Source: a virus
Reading direction: 5' to 3' (one strand)
Length of the DNA: 60,520 bases
IMG/VR virus record: IMGVR_UViG_3300042507_002862
Location: 1 to 60,520 of that record
The notes beneath the pieces are model-generated. The model searched no databases and was not told where the DNA came from. It was given only the letters and a program-made list of their open reading frames with translations. How positions within the stretch are numbered: position 1 is the stretch's first letter; every line of letters starts with the position of its first letter. This document shows, in pieces, positions 36,840 to 46,046 of this stretch. The translations under genes were made by a program, and so were the position numbers.

Positions 36840-37871
36840 ATGTCAGACGAAACACCAGACATCCAGACGCAGGACGCTCCCGTCGCAGAGCAGACGGCGA
36901 GCTACGACTCTCCAGTTGAGAGTTCGGCCGGTACGGAGACTTCTACTCCCGGCTTTGATACCCCCTACTCCGCGTTTCGCCATCTGCCGGACTTCCAGGG
37001 TCAGGACGATCTCACCATCGCCCAGAACCTGTACCGGGCCTACAACGGCTACGGGGAAACCCAGCGGCAGCTGCAGCAGTTCCAGAGCTTGATCCCCGAT
37101 ACCACTGAGTACATCCGCAACAAGGCGGAATACGCCAAGTGGCAGGCGGCGCAGCGCGAAGCGGCTAAGCCCAAGGAGCCGGAAGCGCCCAAGTGGTGGA
37201 ACCCTCCCCAGGTCAAAGATACCTGGAGGAGCTACATCGTCCGCGACCCGCAGACGGGCAAGGAAGTCATCTCCCCCGATGCTCCGTATGAGGCCCAGCA
37301 GTCTCTGCGCGAGTACCAGGCGTACACGGCCGACTTCGCCCGCAAGCTGGTGACCGATCCCGAAAACACGCTCAAGCCCTTCGTTGAGCAGGTTGCGATC
37401 CAGAAGGCGCAGGAGATGGTGCAGAACCATCTCAACCAGTACCAGACCCAGAACTTTGTTCAGGATCTGGAGCGGCAGAACGCCGACTGGCTGTACGACC
37501 AGCAGGGCAATCCCACCCGTGAAGGTCAGGCCATCTCGCAGTACATCGGCCAGGCCGCGCAGCTGGGCATCCAGTCGGCCAATGACCGCTGGAAGTACGC
37601 GACCGGCATGCTGCAGCGCGACCTCCTGAACATGCGCTACCAGCAGATGCAGGCACAACCGGCGCAGGGTTTCGCAGGGGTGCCAGCGCCAGCACCGGCC
37701 CCAGCGGCACCTGCGGACCCAGTGGCACAACAGAACATGCAGTTCCTTCGGGAGCGTGCAACGCGCACCCCGAATCGAAGTGCTGGAACTACGGAACCGC
37801 GCGCACCGCGCTCGCGGATGAGTTTTGAGGACCGGCTGAAAAGCCAACTCGCTAACGATGGAGTTATCTGA
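36840..37871 (+). CDS. Capsid scaffolding protein
   Basis: 343 residues with an AAAGGA site. Acidic, Ser/Thr/Gln-rich start (about 1-45), long helical, Gln-rich middle with coiled-coil character, an Ala/Pro stretch (about 279-292) and a basic C-terminal tail (RAPRSRMSFEDRLKSQLAND), which in other phages contacts the coat protein. It sits directly before the major capsid gene and shares TGATG with it. This is the usual scaffold layout. Its expected role is to shape the procapsid and then leave. Confidence 0.85.
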   Translation: MSDETPDIQTQDAPVAEQTASYDSPVESSAGTETSTPGFDTPYSAFRHLPDFQGQDDLTIAQNLYRAYNGYGETQRQLQQFQSLIPDTTEYIRNKAEYAKWQAAQREAAKPKEPEAPKWWNPPQVKDTWRSYIVRDPQTGKEVISPDAPYEAQQSLREYQAYTADFARKLVTDPENTLKPFVEQVAIQKAQEMVQNHLNQYQTQNFVQDLERQNADWLYDQQGNPTREGQAISQYIGQAAQLGIQSANDRWKYATGMLQRDLLNMRYQQMQAQPAQGFAGVPAPAPAPAAPADPVAQQNMQFLRERATRTPNRSAGTTEPRAPRSRMSFEDRLKSQLANDGVI

Positions 37872-38980
37872 TGGCTAGTTCGACTGACTGGGCAAGGTCT
37901 ATTGCTACGACGATTGTAAACCATCTTCGCGAAGAAGAGGTTGCATCGCTTCGTAAGTACAAGTTGTTCGCCGCGCTTGAGGGTTCGGGCCAGATCCGAA
38001 CCAACATGTCGGGCAGAGGTTTCGACTGGGAACTCCAGTACCGTAATCACACGCCTTCGGGCAACAATGGTGAGACGCCGCGAACCTTCGCGCGCCAGAA
38101 CCTCTGGAAGCGTGCGGAGCTTGAATTCCGGGGCGCGCAAGCCTCTGACGCGATTTACAAGAAAGAGATGCTTGAGAACCGTTCGGCTCAGGCTCTTGTA
38201 AACGTCGCTGGTAAGATGGCCAGCCGTCTGCTGACGAGCATGGAACAGTACCTTGCCAAGGAGTGGATTGTTGACGGCTATGCTGCTGGCAACGAGCTTC
38301 GCTTCCACGGCATCGAAAGTTTCATGGGCAACAACGGTACTGTCAATGTTACCACTGGCGCCCAGCGTGCGGCCAATGCGGCTGACCCGTTCTGCTACCC
38401 GACCGACACCTACGCTGGTCTTTCGACCGTGCTGGGTGCCTACGGCGGCTCGCAGACAACCGGCGTCTGGCCCAACGGCTACGCCGATCCTGAGTTTGAT
38501 TTCTTCTCGCCGGTGCAGGTCAACTTCACTTCGTCCTACTTCGGTGGAGCGACGTGGAAGGACAACTGCGTGAAGGCTGTGCGTGAGGCGATTCATCAGA
38601 CCCGCCGGAACGACAGCAAGGAAGATCAAGTGGACATGGTGTTGCTTGATCGCCGCCTGTTCATCGACTTCCTCAACACGCTGGACTCCAAGGAGCGCGT
38701 GATCGTCAGCCGCACCAACGGCCTGCGGTCCTATGGCTTCACCGATGTGTTTGAGTTGGACGGCGTGGAAATCAGTAGTGAAAATTCTGTTCCCGCCAAC
38801 ACCGGATATGGCCTGTCTGTGGGCAATATCGAACTGCTCTGCATGGAAGGTCAGCTGCTCAATAGCGAGGGACCGTTCTATGACGAAATCACGCAGCAGT
38901 ACCGCTACGTTGTTTCGACGCTCGGCAACCTGAAGTTCAAGTCGCCGCGTAACTTCTTCAAGCTCACCACTCTCGCCTGA
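37871..38980 (+). CDS. Major capsid protein
   Basis: 369 residues. The order of elements fits a HK97-fold coat protein: N-terminal helices (LREEEVASLRKYKLF), an E-loop-like glycine-rich part (GRGFDWELQYRNHTPSGNNG), long spine helix region around MASRLLTSMEQYLAKEWIVD, and a strand-rich A domain (VDMVLLDRRLFIDFLNTL). Located between scaffold and decoration-like genes, followed by a terminator, as expected of the most abundant virion protein. Confidence 0.88.
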   Translation: MASSTDWARSIATTIVNHLREEEVASLRKYKLFAALEGSGQIRTNMSGRGFDWELQYRNHTPSGNNGETPRTFARQNLWKRAELEFRGAQASDAIYKKEMLENRSAQALVNVAGKMASRLLTSMEQYLAKEWIVDGYAAGNELRFHGIESFMGNNGTVNVTTGAQRAANAADPFCYPTDTYAGLSTVLGAYGGSQTTGVWPNGYADPEFDFFSPVQVNFTSSYFGGATWKDNCVKAVREAIHQTRRNDSKEDQVDMVLLDRRLFIDFLNTLDSKERVIVSRTNGLRSYGFTDVFELDGVEISSENSVPANTGYGLSVGNIELLCMEGQLLNSEGPFYDEITQQYRYVVSTLGNLKFKSPRNFFKLTTLA

Positions 38981-38998
38981 GAAAGGACTCTAGTCACA

Positions 38999-39613
38999 AT
39001 GGGAATGCAAGTTGATCCTCCGTTCGGTCTTGGTCAGACGCTTGGCATCATCGGTGCCAACGACAGTCTGGTCGGTATTTCTGGTTCGTATGGCGACAAC
39101 TGGGTCGGGGCTGTGAAGGAGTTCACCGACGTGAACCCCACCACGGGTCAGGTCCGCAGCAATCGTCGCAAGGTGTGCATCGCTGTTCGGAACACATCCG
39201 GTGTGGCTCTGCTGCCCAAGCGAGTTGTTCGGCTGTCCGGCACGGGCACTGGCCTGTTCGGTTCGGCTGACGGCTATGCGTCTGTTGCCAACGAGGCGCT
39301 CTGCGGCGTGGTGGACGAGTTCCTCCCTGCCGGCGGTGTGGCTGCGAACGACGTGTTCTGGGTGACGGTTGACGGCCCGACCGAAGTGTCGGTTGCCCTC
39401 TCCGGTTCGGACGTTGCCGTTCGCGACCGGCTGTCGGTGATCACCTCTGCTGCCAGCACCTCCACTACGGCTGGCCGCGTGACGGTGTCTCCGCTGTCTT
39501 CCAGCACCGCTGGTGCCAACGACAACGGCATCGGTGTCATCGGGTTTGCGGCGAGTGCCGGTGCGACAACCGGATCGGCTGTTCTCGCCCTGGTTAAGAC
39601 TCGGGCTTCGTAA
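38999..39613 (+). CDS. Capsid decoration-like protein (DUF2190-like)
   Basis: 204 residues with a GAAAGGA site. Ser/Gly/Thr/Val-rich beta protein with paired repeats (VALLPKRVVRLSGTG, GVVDEFLPAGGVAANDVFWV, GVIGFAASAGATTGSAV). Resembles DUF2190-type head proteins found right after the capsid gene. Likely sits on the outside of the shell and stabilises it. Transcript ends just after it. Confidence 0.72.
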   Translation: MGMQVDPPFGLGQTLGIIGANDSLVGISGSYGDNWVGAVKEFTDVNPTTGQVRSNRRKVCIAVRNTSGVALLPKRVVRLSGTGTGLFGSADGYASVANEALCGVVDEFLPAGGVAANDVFWVTVDGPTEVSVALSGSDVAVRDRLSVITSAASTSTTAGRVTVSPLSSSTAGANDNGIGVIGFAASAGATTGSAVLALVKTRAS

Positions 39614-39638
39614 TTTGCCCTTCACGGGCTTTCGGGGG

Positions 39639-39672
39639 CGGGGCCAGGGTGGAAACATCCTGGCCCCGTTTT
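39639..39672 (+). terminator. Rho-independent terminator with GAAA tetraloop
   Basis: CGGGGCCAGGGTG (39639-39651), loop GAAA, CATCCTGGCCCCG (39656-39668), 13 bp with one G-T pair, followed by TTTTC. It closes the capsid transcript. Confidence 0.88.
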
Positions 39673-39676
39673 CTGT

Positions 39677-39832
39677 ATGGACAACCCACCAGCAATCCAG
39701 AACTTAGATTTCCTGCGCCAGCTGATCGCTGAGATACGCGATCTTCCGCAGGACGATGCCGACCGACTCAGAATGCTTTACGGCACTGGCCTTGGCACTG
39801 ACGGCCTGACCACCCAGCAAGGAGATCGCTGA
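39677..39832 (+). CDS. 51-residue acidic helical protein
   Basis: Starts right after the terminator; stop coupled to the next gene as TGATG. Sequence is a helix (NLDFLRQLIAEIRDLPQDDA) followed by a short acidic tail. Coupled layout argues for a real gene. Function unknown. Confidence 0.6.
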   Translation: MDNPPAIQNLDFLRQLIAEIRDLPQDDADRLRMLYGTGLGTDGLTTQQGDR

Positions 39833-40464
39833 TGGCTACTGTGTGGGCTGGTGGCACTCCCAACTTCGATGAGAAGACCGGGCAGTACAAGCAGGCTTAC
39901 CAAGCCGCCCAGAAGCCATTCGACCCTTCGGCCATCCTGAAGCAACACGGGTTTGGTGACTACAAGCCCGGGTCTTTCACGCAAGTCGCCGCCTCTTCCG
40001 CACCCACCCCAAGCAACCAGATTTGGGCGCAGGCGTGGAACCAGGCTAGGCCGCAGTCGCAAAAGGCAACCCCGCAGGCCAACACCTACACAGCGCCGGG
40101 CGAACACTACCGCCAACAGCTGCGCTTTGACGGCAAGCCCCAGGCCGCTCCCGCGCGGATGGGCAGCAGTGACTTTGGTAATTACGCCTACGCGCAGGAC
40201 GGCTACCGGCCGGCGGCATTCACTCAGAAGGCGACCGACTTCACGGGCGCCGCAAGCGAATCGCCAGACTTCGCGCGGCGAGATGCGTTCATCGACCAGT
40301 TAAACGCGCGCCTGGGCAGTTACCAGAGCGGCGTGTACTCCACGCCCCAGCCACGCAATGCCCCAAGCTATGACGTGCAGGCCCTGTGGGAGAACGCTGG
40401 GAAGATGGTTCGCAACGGCTGGCGCAACCCGTTCTCACGTCAATCTCCGCTTGCAAACGCCTAG
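39832..40464 (+). CDS. Virion-associated hypothetical protein
   Basis: 210 residues, AAGGAG site, TGATG coupling. Rich in Gln, Ala, Pro, Tyr, largely without clear secondary structure, with repeated aromatic patches (YAQDGYRPAAF). Could be a flexible minor head protein. No family recognised. Confidence 0.65.
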   Translation: MATVWAGGTPNFDEKTGQYKQAYQAAQKPFDPSAILKQHGFGDYKPGSFTQVAASSAPTPSNQIWAQAWNQARPQSQKATPQANTYTAPGEHYRQQLRFDGKPQAAPARMGSSDFGNYAYAQDGYRPAAFTQKATDFTGAASESPDFARRDAFIDQLNARLGSYQSGVYSTPQPRNAPSYDVQALWENAGKMVRNGWRNPFSRQSPLANA

Positions 40465-40478
40465 CTAGCCTATACAAT
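40451..40478 (+). promoter_or_regulatory. Putative promoter before glycosyltransferase
   Basis: TTGCAA (40451-40456), 16-base spacer, TACAAT (40473-40478) within TATACAAT. Lies in the 38-base gap upstream of the ATG at 40503 and downstream of the capsid terminator, so it could restart transcription for the packaging genes. Confidence 0.5.
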
Positions 40479-40502
40479 AGTTCACCAACCCCCGAGGTGA
40501 TC

Positions 40503-41390
40503 ATGTTGCACAAGTTTACGGTCGGCATCTGCACGTTCAGCTACGGCGGCAATGGCGGCATTAGCTCCGAGGTTCCCGACATTCGGGAGTGGATGGTGCC
40601 GATGGTGTCGGAGGCGAGCAAAGATCCTCGCATCCAAGACATCCGCATCTGGAACCTGGCCGACACTCCGATCACCATGACCCGCAACCGCGCCGTCCTC
40701 ATGGCACGCGACTACGGGTGTGATGTTCTGCTCATGGTCGATTCGGACATGAAGCCGGACATGCTGGTGACTGCGGAGGGCGCCAAGCCGTTCTTCCAGT
40801 CATCGTTCGACTTCCTAGTGGATCACTACGCCAAGGGTCCGGTGGTCATCGGCGCCCCGTACTGCGGCCCGCCGCCCGCGGAGTGCGTCTATGTGTTCCG
40901 GTGGCAGAACCAGCAGAACGAGAACGCCAACCCGGACTTCCAGCTGGAGATGTACGACCGGCACACGGCGATCAAGATGGCTGGCATCCAAGAGTGCGCC
41001 GCCCTTCCGACCGGCCTGATCATGTACGACATGCGAGCGTTTGAGCTTACGGAGCCCAAGTCCGAAGATGACAAGCCGTGGTTCTACTATGAGTGGTCCG
41101 ACAAGTACGCCGCAAACAAGGCGTCCACGGAAGACGTGACGATGACTCGCGACCTGTCCTTGGTCGGCACGCAGCGCCTTGGCTATTCCCCGGTGTTCTG
41201 CAACTGGGATGCGTGGGCCGGTCACTGGAAACCCAAGTGCGTTGGCAAGCCCGTGGCCATCGATGCCAGGGGTGTCAGCGACAAACTGCGCAGCTGCTGG
41301 GAAGCCAAGTGCGACAGCAACGTAAAGCTCGTTGACCTGCGCCCTAAGTGGAACTATCGGCCGACCAAGCCGTCGATAACGAATGGCTGA
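40503..41390 (+). CDS. GT-A-type glycosyltransferase-like protein
   Basis: 295 residues from the ATG at 40503 (GAGG site). A Rossmann-like start (HKFTVGICTFSYGGNGGI), TMTRNRAVLMARDYGCD and a metal-binding DSD motif (LLMVDSDMKPD, about 79-89) are typical of GT-A sugar transferases. A later STEDVTMTRDL segment may supply the acceptor-side acid. It could add sugars to phage virion proteins or host surface. Presence between head and terminase genes favours virion modification, which is inference. Confidence 0.72.
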   Translation: MLHKFTVGICTFSYGGNGGISSEVPDIREWMVPMVSEASKDPRIQDIRIWNLADTPITMTRNRAVLMARDYGCDVLLMVDSDMKPDMLVTAEGAKPFFQSSFDFLVDHYAKGPVVIGAPYCGPPPAECVYVFRWQNQQNENANPDFQLEMYDRHTAIKMAGIQECAALPTGLIMYDMRAFELTEPKSEDDKPWFYYEWSDKYAANKASTEDVTMTRDLSLVGTQRLGYSPVFCNWDAWAGHWKPKCVGKPVAIDARGVSDKLRSCWEAKCDSNVKLVDLRPKWNYRPTKPSITNG

Positions 41391-41988
41391 ATACAAGGCG
41401 TGCATCCAGTGCGGTCACTCCTATGAGTTGACTCCGACCCACTGGCACAAATCCAAGGACGGGTTTCACGCACGCTGCCGCAAGTGCCGCAACGCCCATG
41501 AGAAGAAGTCACGCAAGAAGAAGACCAACAAGAAGCTGGCGGAGATTGAGAAGGGCGCAGTCGATCTCTTTGTAGCCTCTGCCAGGATCGGCGGAGCGAA
41601 CATCCCCCACTCATCGGAACTCTTGGAGGTTCTGATGGAATACTTCGGTGGGGTGCGAGGATTTGCAAACTGCTACATGAAGCAGCTTTTCGACTCACCG
41701 TCCGGCGGCGCGTTCCGCACCAAGATGCTGGACACCGTCGTTCGGCTTGTCTCCGCGAACACGGCGATGGGCGGGGCGAAGAAACCCCTCACCGCTTGGA
41801 CTGAAGAGGAACTGGAAGACGAGCTTCGCCAGCGGATCCTTGAGGCCGCAACAACGATCACAGTACAGGGAATCCCTTTGAAGGAGATGCAGCATGGAGT
41901 GTCAGAAGTGCCGGTGGTGGAAGGCGATGCCGGGGCAGGCAATGTACGGGAAGTGTCGGAGATACCCGCCCCAGGCGGGGCCGGATGA
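41383..41988 (+). CDS. Putative small terminase subunit
   Basis: 201 residues; start overlaps the glycosyltransferase. An N-terminal zinc finger (CIQCGHSYEL then CRKCRNAHEKK, about 7-41) and lysine-rich segment could bind DNA, followed by a helical oligomerisation region (about 55-165). Position immediately before the large terminase supports the call. The last 30 residues overlap a zinc-binding ORF in another frame. Expected role is to recognise phage DNA for packaging. Confidence 0.6.
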   Translation: MAEYKACIQCGHSYELTPTHWHKSKDGFHARCRKCRNAHEKKSRKKKTNKKLAEIEKGAVDLFVASARIGGANIPHSSELLEVLMEYFGGVRGFANCYMKQLFDSPSGGAFRTKMLDTVVRLVSANTAMGGAKKPLTAWTEEELEDELRQRILEAATTITVQGIPLKEMQHGVSEVPVVEGDAGAGNVREVSEIPAPGGAG

Positions 41989-42073
41989 TGACCGTCAGCC
42001 GATCACGCTGAACTACGACTACTGCGGAGAATATGCGCAAGCACCCACAGATCCCCCCACCGCCGCCACCTGA
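41894..42073 (+). CDS. 59-residue four-Cys protein overlapping terminase genes
   Basis: ATG at 41894 with a perfect AAGGAG site seven bases upstream. CQKCRWWKAMPGQAMYGKCR (about 3-22), a YPP motif and YDYCGEY give four Cys in a small zinc-binding pattern (CxxC...C...C) that I have seen in other short phage proteins. It overlaps the small terminase by 95 bases and the large terminase by 41 bases in different frames. Confidence 0.65.
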   Translation: MECQKCRWWKAMPGQAMYGKCRRYPPQAGPDDDRQPITLNYDYCGEYAQAPTDPPTAAT

Positions 42074-43718
42074 CGAGCCGGCGGTCCAAGGCATCACGCA
42101 GCACGCTCTCAACCAGCTGCGCGATGTTCAGATCGAACTGGCTGAGCGCCGGATCGAAGCCCTGCGTCTGTATTCCCCCATGCCCAAGCAGGAGGAGTTC
42201 CACAAGTGCATGGCGAGCGAACGCCTGCTAATCGGAGGCAACAGAAGCGGCAAGAGTGCCGCAAGTTTCGTAGAGGACGCACGCGCGGCTACCGGGCAAG
42301 ACCCGTACGGGAAATATCCGAAGGAGGGCGGGAACCTAGTGATCATCGGAAGGAACTGGCCCCACGTAGGATTAGTAATAGTACCGATGCTGTTCCGTGC
42401 CGGGGCGTTCAAAATGATCAAGGACGAGACAACGAATCAGTGGAGGGCCTTTAAGCCCGGGGTGGACGATCCCTCAAAAGCCAAACCAGCGCCGCCTCTC
42501 ATCCCGCCTCGCATGATCAAAGAGATGAGTTGGGTGCTGAAGAACGCCGGCTACCTCAACAAGGCAGAGCTTACAAACGGCTGGACTATCAACTGCTTCT
42601 CCTCAGAAGGCGAACCACCGCAGGGCTTTCAGGCCGACTTAGTTCACATTGATGAGGATATTAATAATGAACGGTGGGTCGGTGAAATGCAGGCGAGACT
42701 TGCCGACCGTAAAGGCCGGTTTGTCTGGAGTGCGATGCCACATAGTAAGAACGATGCGTTGCTGGGGCTGTGTGAACGTGCGGACAAGGCCGAAGAGGAA
42801 GGGCAAGAGAACCCGATTATCAAGAAGTTCACCCTGCGCTTCTTGGATAACGCCCACATCGACCAAGAGGAAAAGAAGAAAAACATTGAGCGGTGGTCGG
42901 CCTTGGGAATGGACGAGCTTCGCATGCGAGCGGAGGGTGAGTTCACCACGGAAAGCACGCTCATGTACCCGTCGTTCAATCCTGCAGTGCATGTTCTGCG
43001 GCGCGAGGATCTACCCGGTGGTGTGGTGCCCGCTGAATGGACGCGGTATGTGGCGATCGACCCTGGCCATACAGTCCTCGCGTGCGTCTTCGGTGCCGTG
43101 CCGCCGGACGAGAAGTTCCTGCTGATCTACGACGAACTGTACATCCGCCAAGCCAATGCCCTCATCTTTGGTGACCAGTTCGCCCAGAAGGCCGATGGAC
43201 AGAACTACCGGACTTTCATCATCGACATGCACGGCGGCATGCTCAGAGACTTGGGGTCAGGCCGTCTTCCCCATGAACTGTACTCCGAGGAACTCCGCAA
43301 GCGCGGCATCAAGTCGCAGATGAGCGGGTTCGGATTCATTCCAGGCTCCGATGACATCCCGGCCCGCACGGCGCTCGTCCGGCAGATGCTGCACATCCGC
43401 GGCGACGGGTCCACCAAGCTGAAGTTCTTGGAGGGCGCCTGTCCGAATCTCATGCGCGAGATCCGCCGCTACCGCAAGAAGACCACTAGCGTCAACGGTC
43501 AGGTCTATGTGACCGATGAGCCGCAGAGCCGCGGCGAGGTTCATGCCATCCAATCGGTGGAGTACCTCTGCGCGTACGAACCAAAATACCACGCACCCCC
43601 CAAGACCTATGGTCCCGATCCTTGGTGGGTGAAGTACCTCGCGGAGAAACGCCGCAGGCAGCAGGGGTCCGAAGACAACTGCGTGATTCTCGGGCCAATG
43701 GGGAGTAGACGAAGATGA
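42033..43718 (+). CDS. terL: Terminase large subunit
   Basis: 561 residues. Polyproline start, then the ATPase: Walker A GGNRSGKSA (68-76), Walker B LVHIDE (203-208) and coupling region. The nuclease domain begins around 336 with YVAIDPGHT (Asp343) and IIDMHGG (Asp398). It packages DNA into the procapsid through the portal and cuts the concatemer. Length and motif order fit the family. Overlaps the four-Cys gene at the start and the next gene as ATGA. Confidence 0.95.
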   Translation: MRKHPQIPPPPPPDEPAVQGITQHALNQLRDVQIELAERRIEALRLYSPMPKQEEFHKCMASERLLIGGNRSGKSAASFVEDARAATGQDPYGKYPKEGGNLVIIGRNWPHVGLVIVPMLFRAGAFKMIKDETTNQWRAFKPGVDDPSKAKPAPPLIPPRMIKEMSWVLKNAGYLNKAELTNGWTINCFSSEGEPPQGFQADLVHIDEDINNERWVGEMQARLADRKGRFVWSAMPHSKNDALLGLCERADKAEEEGQENPIIKKFTLRFLDNAHIDQEEKKKNIERWSALGMDELRMRAEGEFTTESTLMYPSFNPAVHVLRREDLPGGVVPAEWTRYVAIDPGHTVLACVFGAVPPDEKFLLIYDELYIRQANALIFGDQFAQKADGQNYRTFIIDMHGGMLRDLGSGRLPHELYSEELRKRGIKSQMSGFGFIPGSDDIPARTALVRQMLHIRGDGSTKLKFLEGACPNLMREIRRYRKKTTSVNGQVYVTDEPQSRGEVHAIQSVEYLCAYEPKYHAPPKTYGPDPWWVKYLAEKRRRQQGSEDNCVILGPMGSRRR

Positions 43719-44032
43719 GCGATTATTCAATGCCGACCGCAGAGCTTGGCGACTGGGTGTTCTTCCGTGCCCATGAAGGTGCCGATCCCGTCCCGGCCAT
43801 GGTGACCAGGGCTAGCCAGCGCACCCTGACGCTGTGGGCTCTGGCCCCCGGGTACGGCGGGACTGAGAAGCATTCGGTCCACCATGTCACCGACCCCGGC
43901 GTGAATGAATTCCCGGCCTGGAAGGAATACGGATTCTGGGAACACAAGCCCCAGAAGAACGCCATTCTGTCCGAGAAAGTGGCGCTTCTGGAACGGAAAG
44001 TCGCAGAACTGGAAGCCCGAAAAGGCAAGTAA
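43715..44032 (+). CDS. Small head-module protein
   Basis: 105 residues, ATGA overlap. GDWVFFRAHEGADPVPAMVT start, HSVHHVTDPG middle and a C-terminal coiled coil (LSEKVALLERKVAELEARKG). A similar pattern (GDWVLWY...VRHV.DP) occurs in phage proteins next to terminase and portal genes. Likely an assembly or virion adaptor. Confidence 0.7.
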   Translation: MSDYSMPTAELGDWVFFRAHEGADPVPAMVTRASQRTLTLWALAPGYGGTEKHSVHHVTDPGVNEFPAWKEYGFWEHKPQKNAILSEKVALLERKVAELEARKGK

Positions 44033-44057
44033 GGACACTTGCTAATAGGAGCCTTTC

Positions 44058-46046
44058 ATGGAAAAACCCCTGCGTCCGATAGTCGCCCGCTGGCTTGAGT
44101 GCATTAAGCAAGCGCAGGCCCACAAGCGCCCCTTTTCTGAGGACGCAGATGAGGCGATGAACTTCTTTGCGGGCGACCCGGACTTCATGTGGCGGGACGG
44201 GTACGCCCGCGGGGAGAGGGGTTACAACAAGGGCATGACGCCCCCGGCGTTCAGAATGCAGGTCAACCGCGTGTGGGAGGCCGTCCGCCTCTTTACCGCG
44301 GTGATCCACCATCGGAATCCCAATCGCTCGGTGACTCCCAAAGAGTACCCGATCATCGGGGCAGCACTCCTTGGCATCCAGCCGCAGCCTCCAGTGCCGG
44401 CCATGGGGCCTGACGGCCAGCCCATCATTGGCCCCGATGGTCAGCCGGTGATGATGCCGGACCCCGGGATGATGGCGTACCAGCAGGGCCTGCAAAACCA
44501 GCAGATGATGCTGGAGCGCCGGAAGCTGGTGTCCAGCCTGTTGGAAGACTATCTCAACTATACCCCCAACGAGCTAGACCTAAAGAAGCATTCTCGGAAG
44601 GTGGTTGAGGAAGCGTTCATCAAGGGTGCGGGTGTGTGGTGGCATGAGCTTTATTCTCCGCCTGGCTCGCAGGTGAAGATGGCCGGCAGTTTCTACGACA
44701 CCATCGACAACTTGGTGTGGGATCCCGATGCCGATGAGTTTGAGGACATCCGCTGGGCCGCACGCAAACGGGTCCAGCCGTTGGACGAGGTGGCTGAGAA
44801 GTTCGGCCTGTCCCGCGAGGATCTGAAGGGGCACATCGAAAGCTACTCGTCCCGCGGCGACAACAACGAGCGCGGCTTTGAATACAAGAAGAAGATGGGG
44901 AAGACGAACGACCTCATCGTCTACTGGGAAATCTATTCCAAGACCGGGTTTGGTGATCGGCTGAAGAACTCCGACCAAGACCTCCGCGGCAAGTTCGACG
45001 CCTTCGGACCCAACTGCTACATCGTTGTGGCGGAGGGTGTTGACTTCCCGCTGAACATGCCGGAAGCCATGCTGCAGGAAGAAGTGGACGAGACGGGTGT
45101 CCCCCAGTCGATGTTCATGGCGGCTCAGTGGCCGATCCCGTTCTGGGCAGAACCGGGCGGCTGGCCGTTCACTCCGCTCGTCTGGCACGGCAAGCCCGGC
45201 TACAGCTGGCCGATCTCCATCATTCGTCCCGGCATCGGTGAGCTTCGGTTCATTAACTGGGCGATGAGCTTCCTGGCCACGCGCATCGCCACTAGCGCGC
45301 AGGTACTGATCGGTGTAGCAAAGTCGGCCGACCCCGATCTGAAAGCCAAGATCCTAGAGAAGGACGAGGGCGGCTTTAAGATCGTAGAAATCTCCGAAGC
45401 CATCGGCCGGTCGGTCAACGATGTGATCTCGGTCTTCCAGATGCCGGGTGTCACATCGGACATGTACAACATCATCTCTGAGGTCACGGCGCTGTTCGAC
45501 CGGCGAGTGGGTTTGACAGAACTCATTTATGGCATGACCAGAAATCAGTTCCGGTCAGCTGCAGAAGCGCAGGTGAAGGCAGAGCAAATTTCGGTCAGGC
45601 CAGACGATTACGCAAATATCCTGGAAGACGCTCTGTCGTTGGTGGCTCGCAAGGAAGCTCTCCTTGCCCGCTGGTTGATTGGCCCGCAGGACGTTGCGCC
45701 GCTCTTGGGCCCGATGGCTGCACAGGCGTGGCAGATGCACGTTCAGGGCGAAGACCCGGATTCCGTGGTGCGCGAGTATTCGTACCGCGTTGAAGCTGGG
45801 TCGGTCAAGAAGCCCAACAACGCCACGCGCATTGAGAACATTACCAATGCGATGCAGATCCTGGCTCCGATCAGTCAGGGCCTGCTGCAGGCCGGACGGC
45901 CAGAACTGTTCAACGCCCTGCTGGAGGATTGGGGCAAGGCGATGAACGTGGACGTGTCCCGATACATGGTTCCGCCGCCGCCGCCTCCTGCCCCTCCGCA
46001 GGACGCCCCTCCCCCCGAAGGACAGCCCAATGGAAATCCCAGCTGA
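44058..46046 (+). CDS. Portal protein
   Basis: 662 residues with a TAGGAG site. Follows the large terminase and has the usual portal content: Trp-rich head-facing domain (WWHELYSPPGSQ), YGMTRNQFRSAAEAQVKAEQ (about 494-513) in the clip-to-stem helix region, and a Pro-rich C-terminal tail (PPPPPPAPP). An internal Gly/Pro-rich insert near residue 115-135 repeats GPDGQP. Forms the dodecameric ring for DNA entry. Confidence rests on position, size and helix pattern. Confidence 0.88.
   Translation: MEKPLRPIVARWLECIKQAQAHKRPFSEDADEAMNFFAGDPDFMWRDGYARGERGYNKGMTPPAFRMQVNRVWEAVRLFTAVIHHRNPNRSVTPKEYPIIGAALLGIQPQPPVPAMGPDGQPIIGPDGQPVMMPDPGMMAYQQGLQNQQMMLERRKLVSSLLEDYLNYTPNELDLKKHSRKVVEEAFIKGAGVWWHELYSPPGSQVKMAGSFYDTIDNLVWDPDADEFEDIRWAARKRVQPLDEVAEKFGLSREDLKGHIESYSSRGDNNERGFEYKKKMGKTNDLIVYWEIYSKTGFGDRLKNSDQDLRGKFDAFGPNCYIVVAEGVDFPLNMPEAMLQEEVDETGVPQSMFMAAQWPIPFWAEPGGWPFTPLVWHGKPGYSWPISIIRPGIGELRFINWAMSFLATRIATSAQVLIGVAKSADPDLKAKILEKDEGGFKIVEISEAIGRSVNDVISVFQMPGVTSDMYNIISEVTALFDRRVGLTELIYGMTRNQFRSAAEAQVKAEQISVRPDDYANILEDALSLVARKEALLARWLIGPQDVAPLLGPMAAQAWQMHVQGEDPDSVVREYSYRVEAGSVKKPNNATRIENITNAMQILAPISQGLLQAGRPELFNALLEDWGKAMNVDVSRYMVPPPPPPAPPQDAPPPEGQPNGNPS

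Noticed and set aside
36843-37847. - strand open frame of 334 codons opposite the scaffold gene
   Set aside because: Leu/Arg/Gly-rich translation without motifs, no - strand ribosome binding site, and the scaffold on the other strand has clear context.
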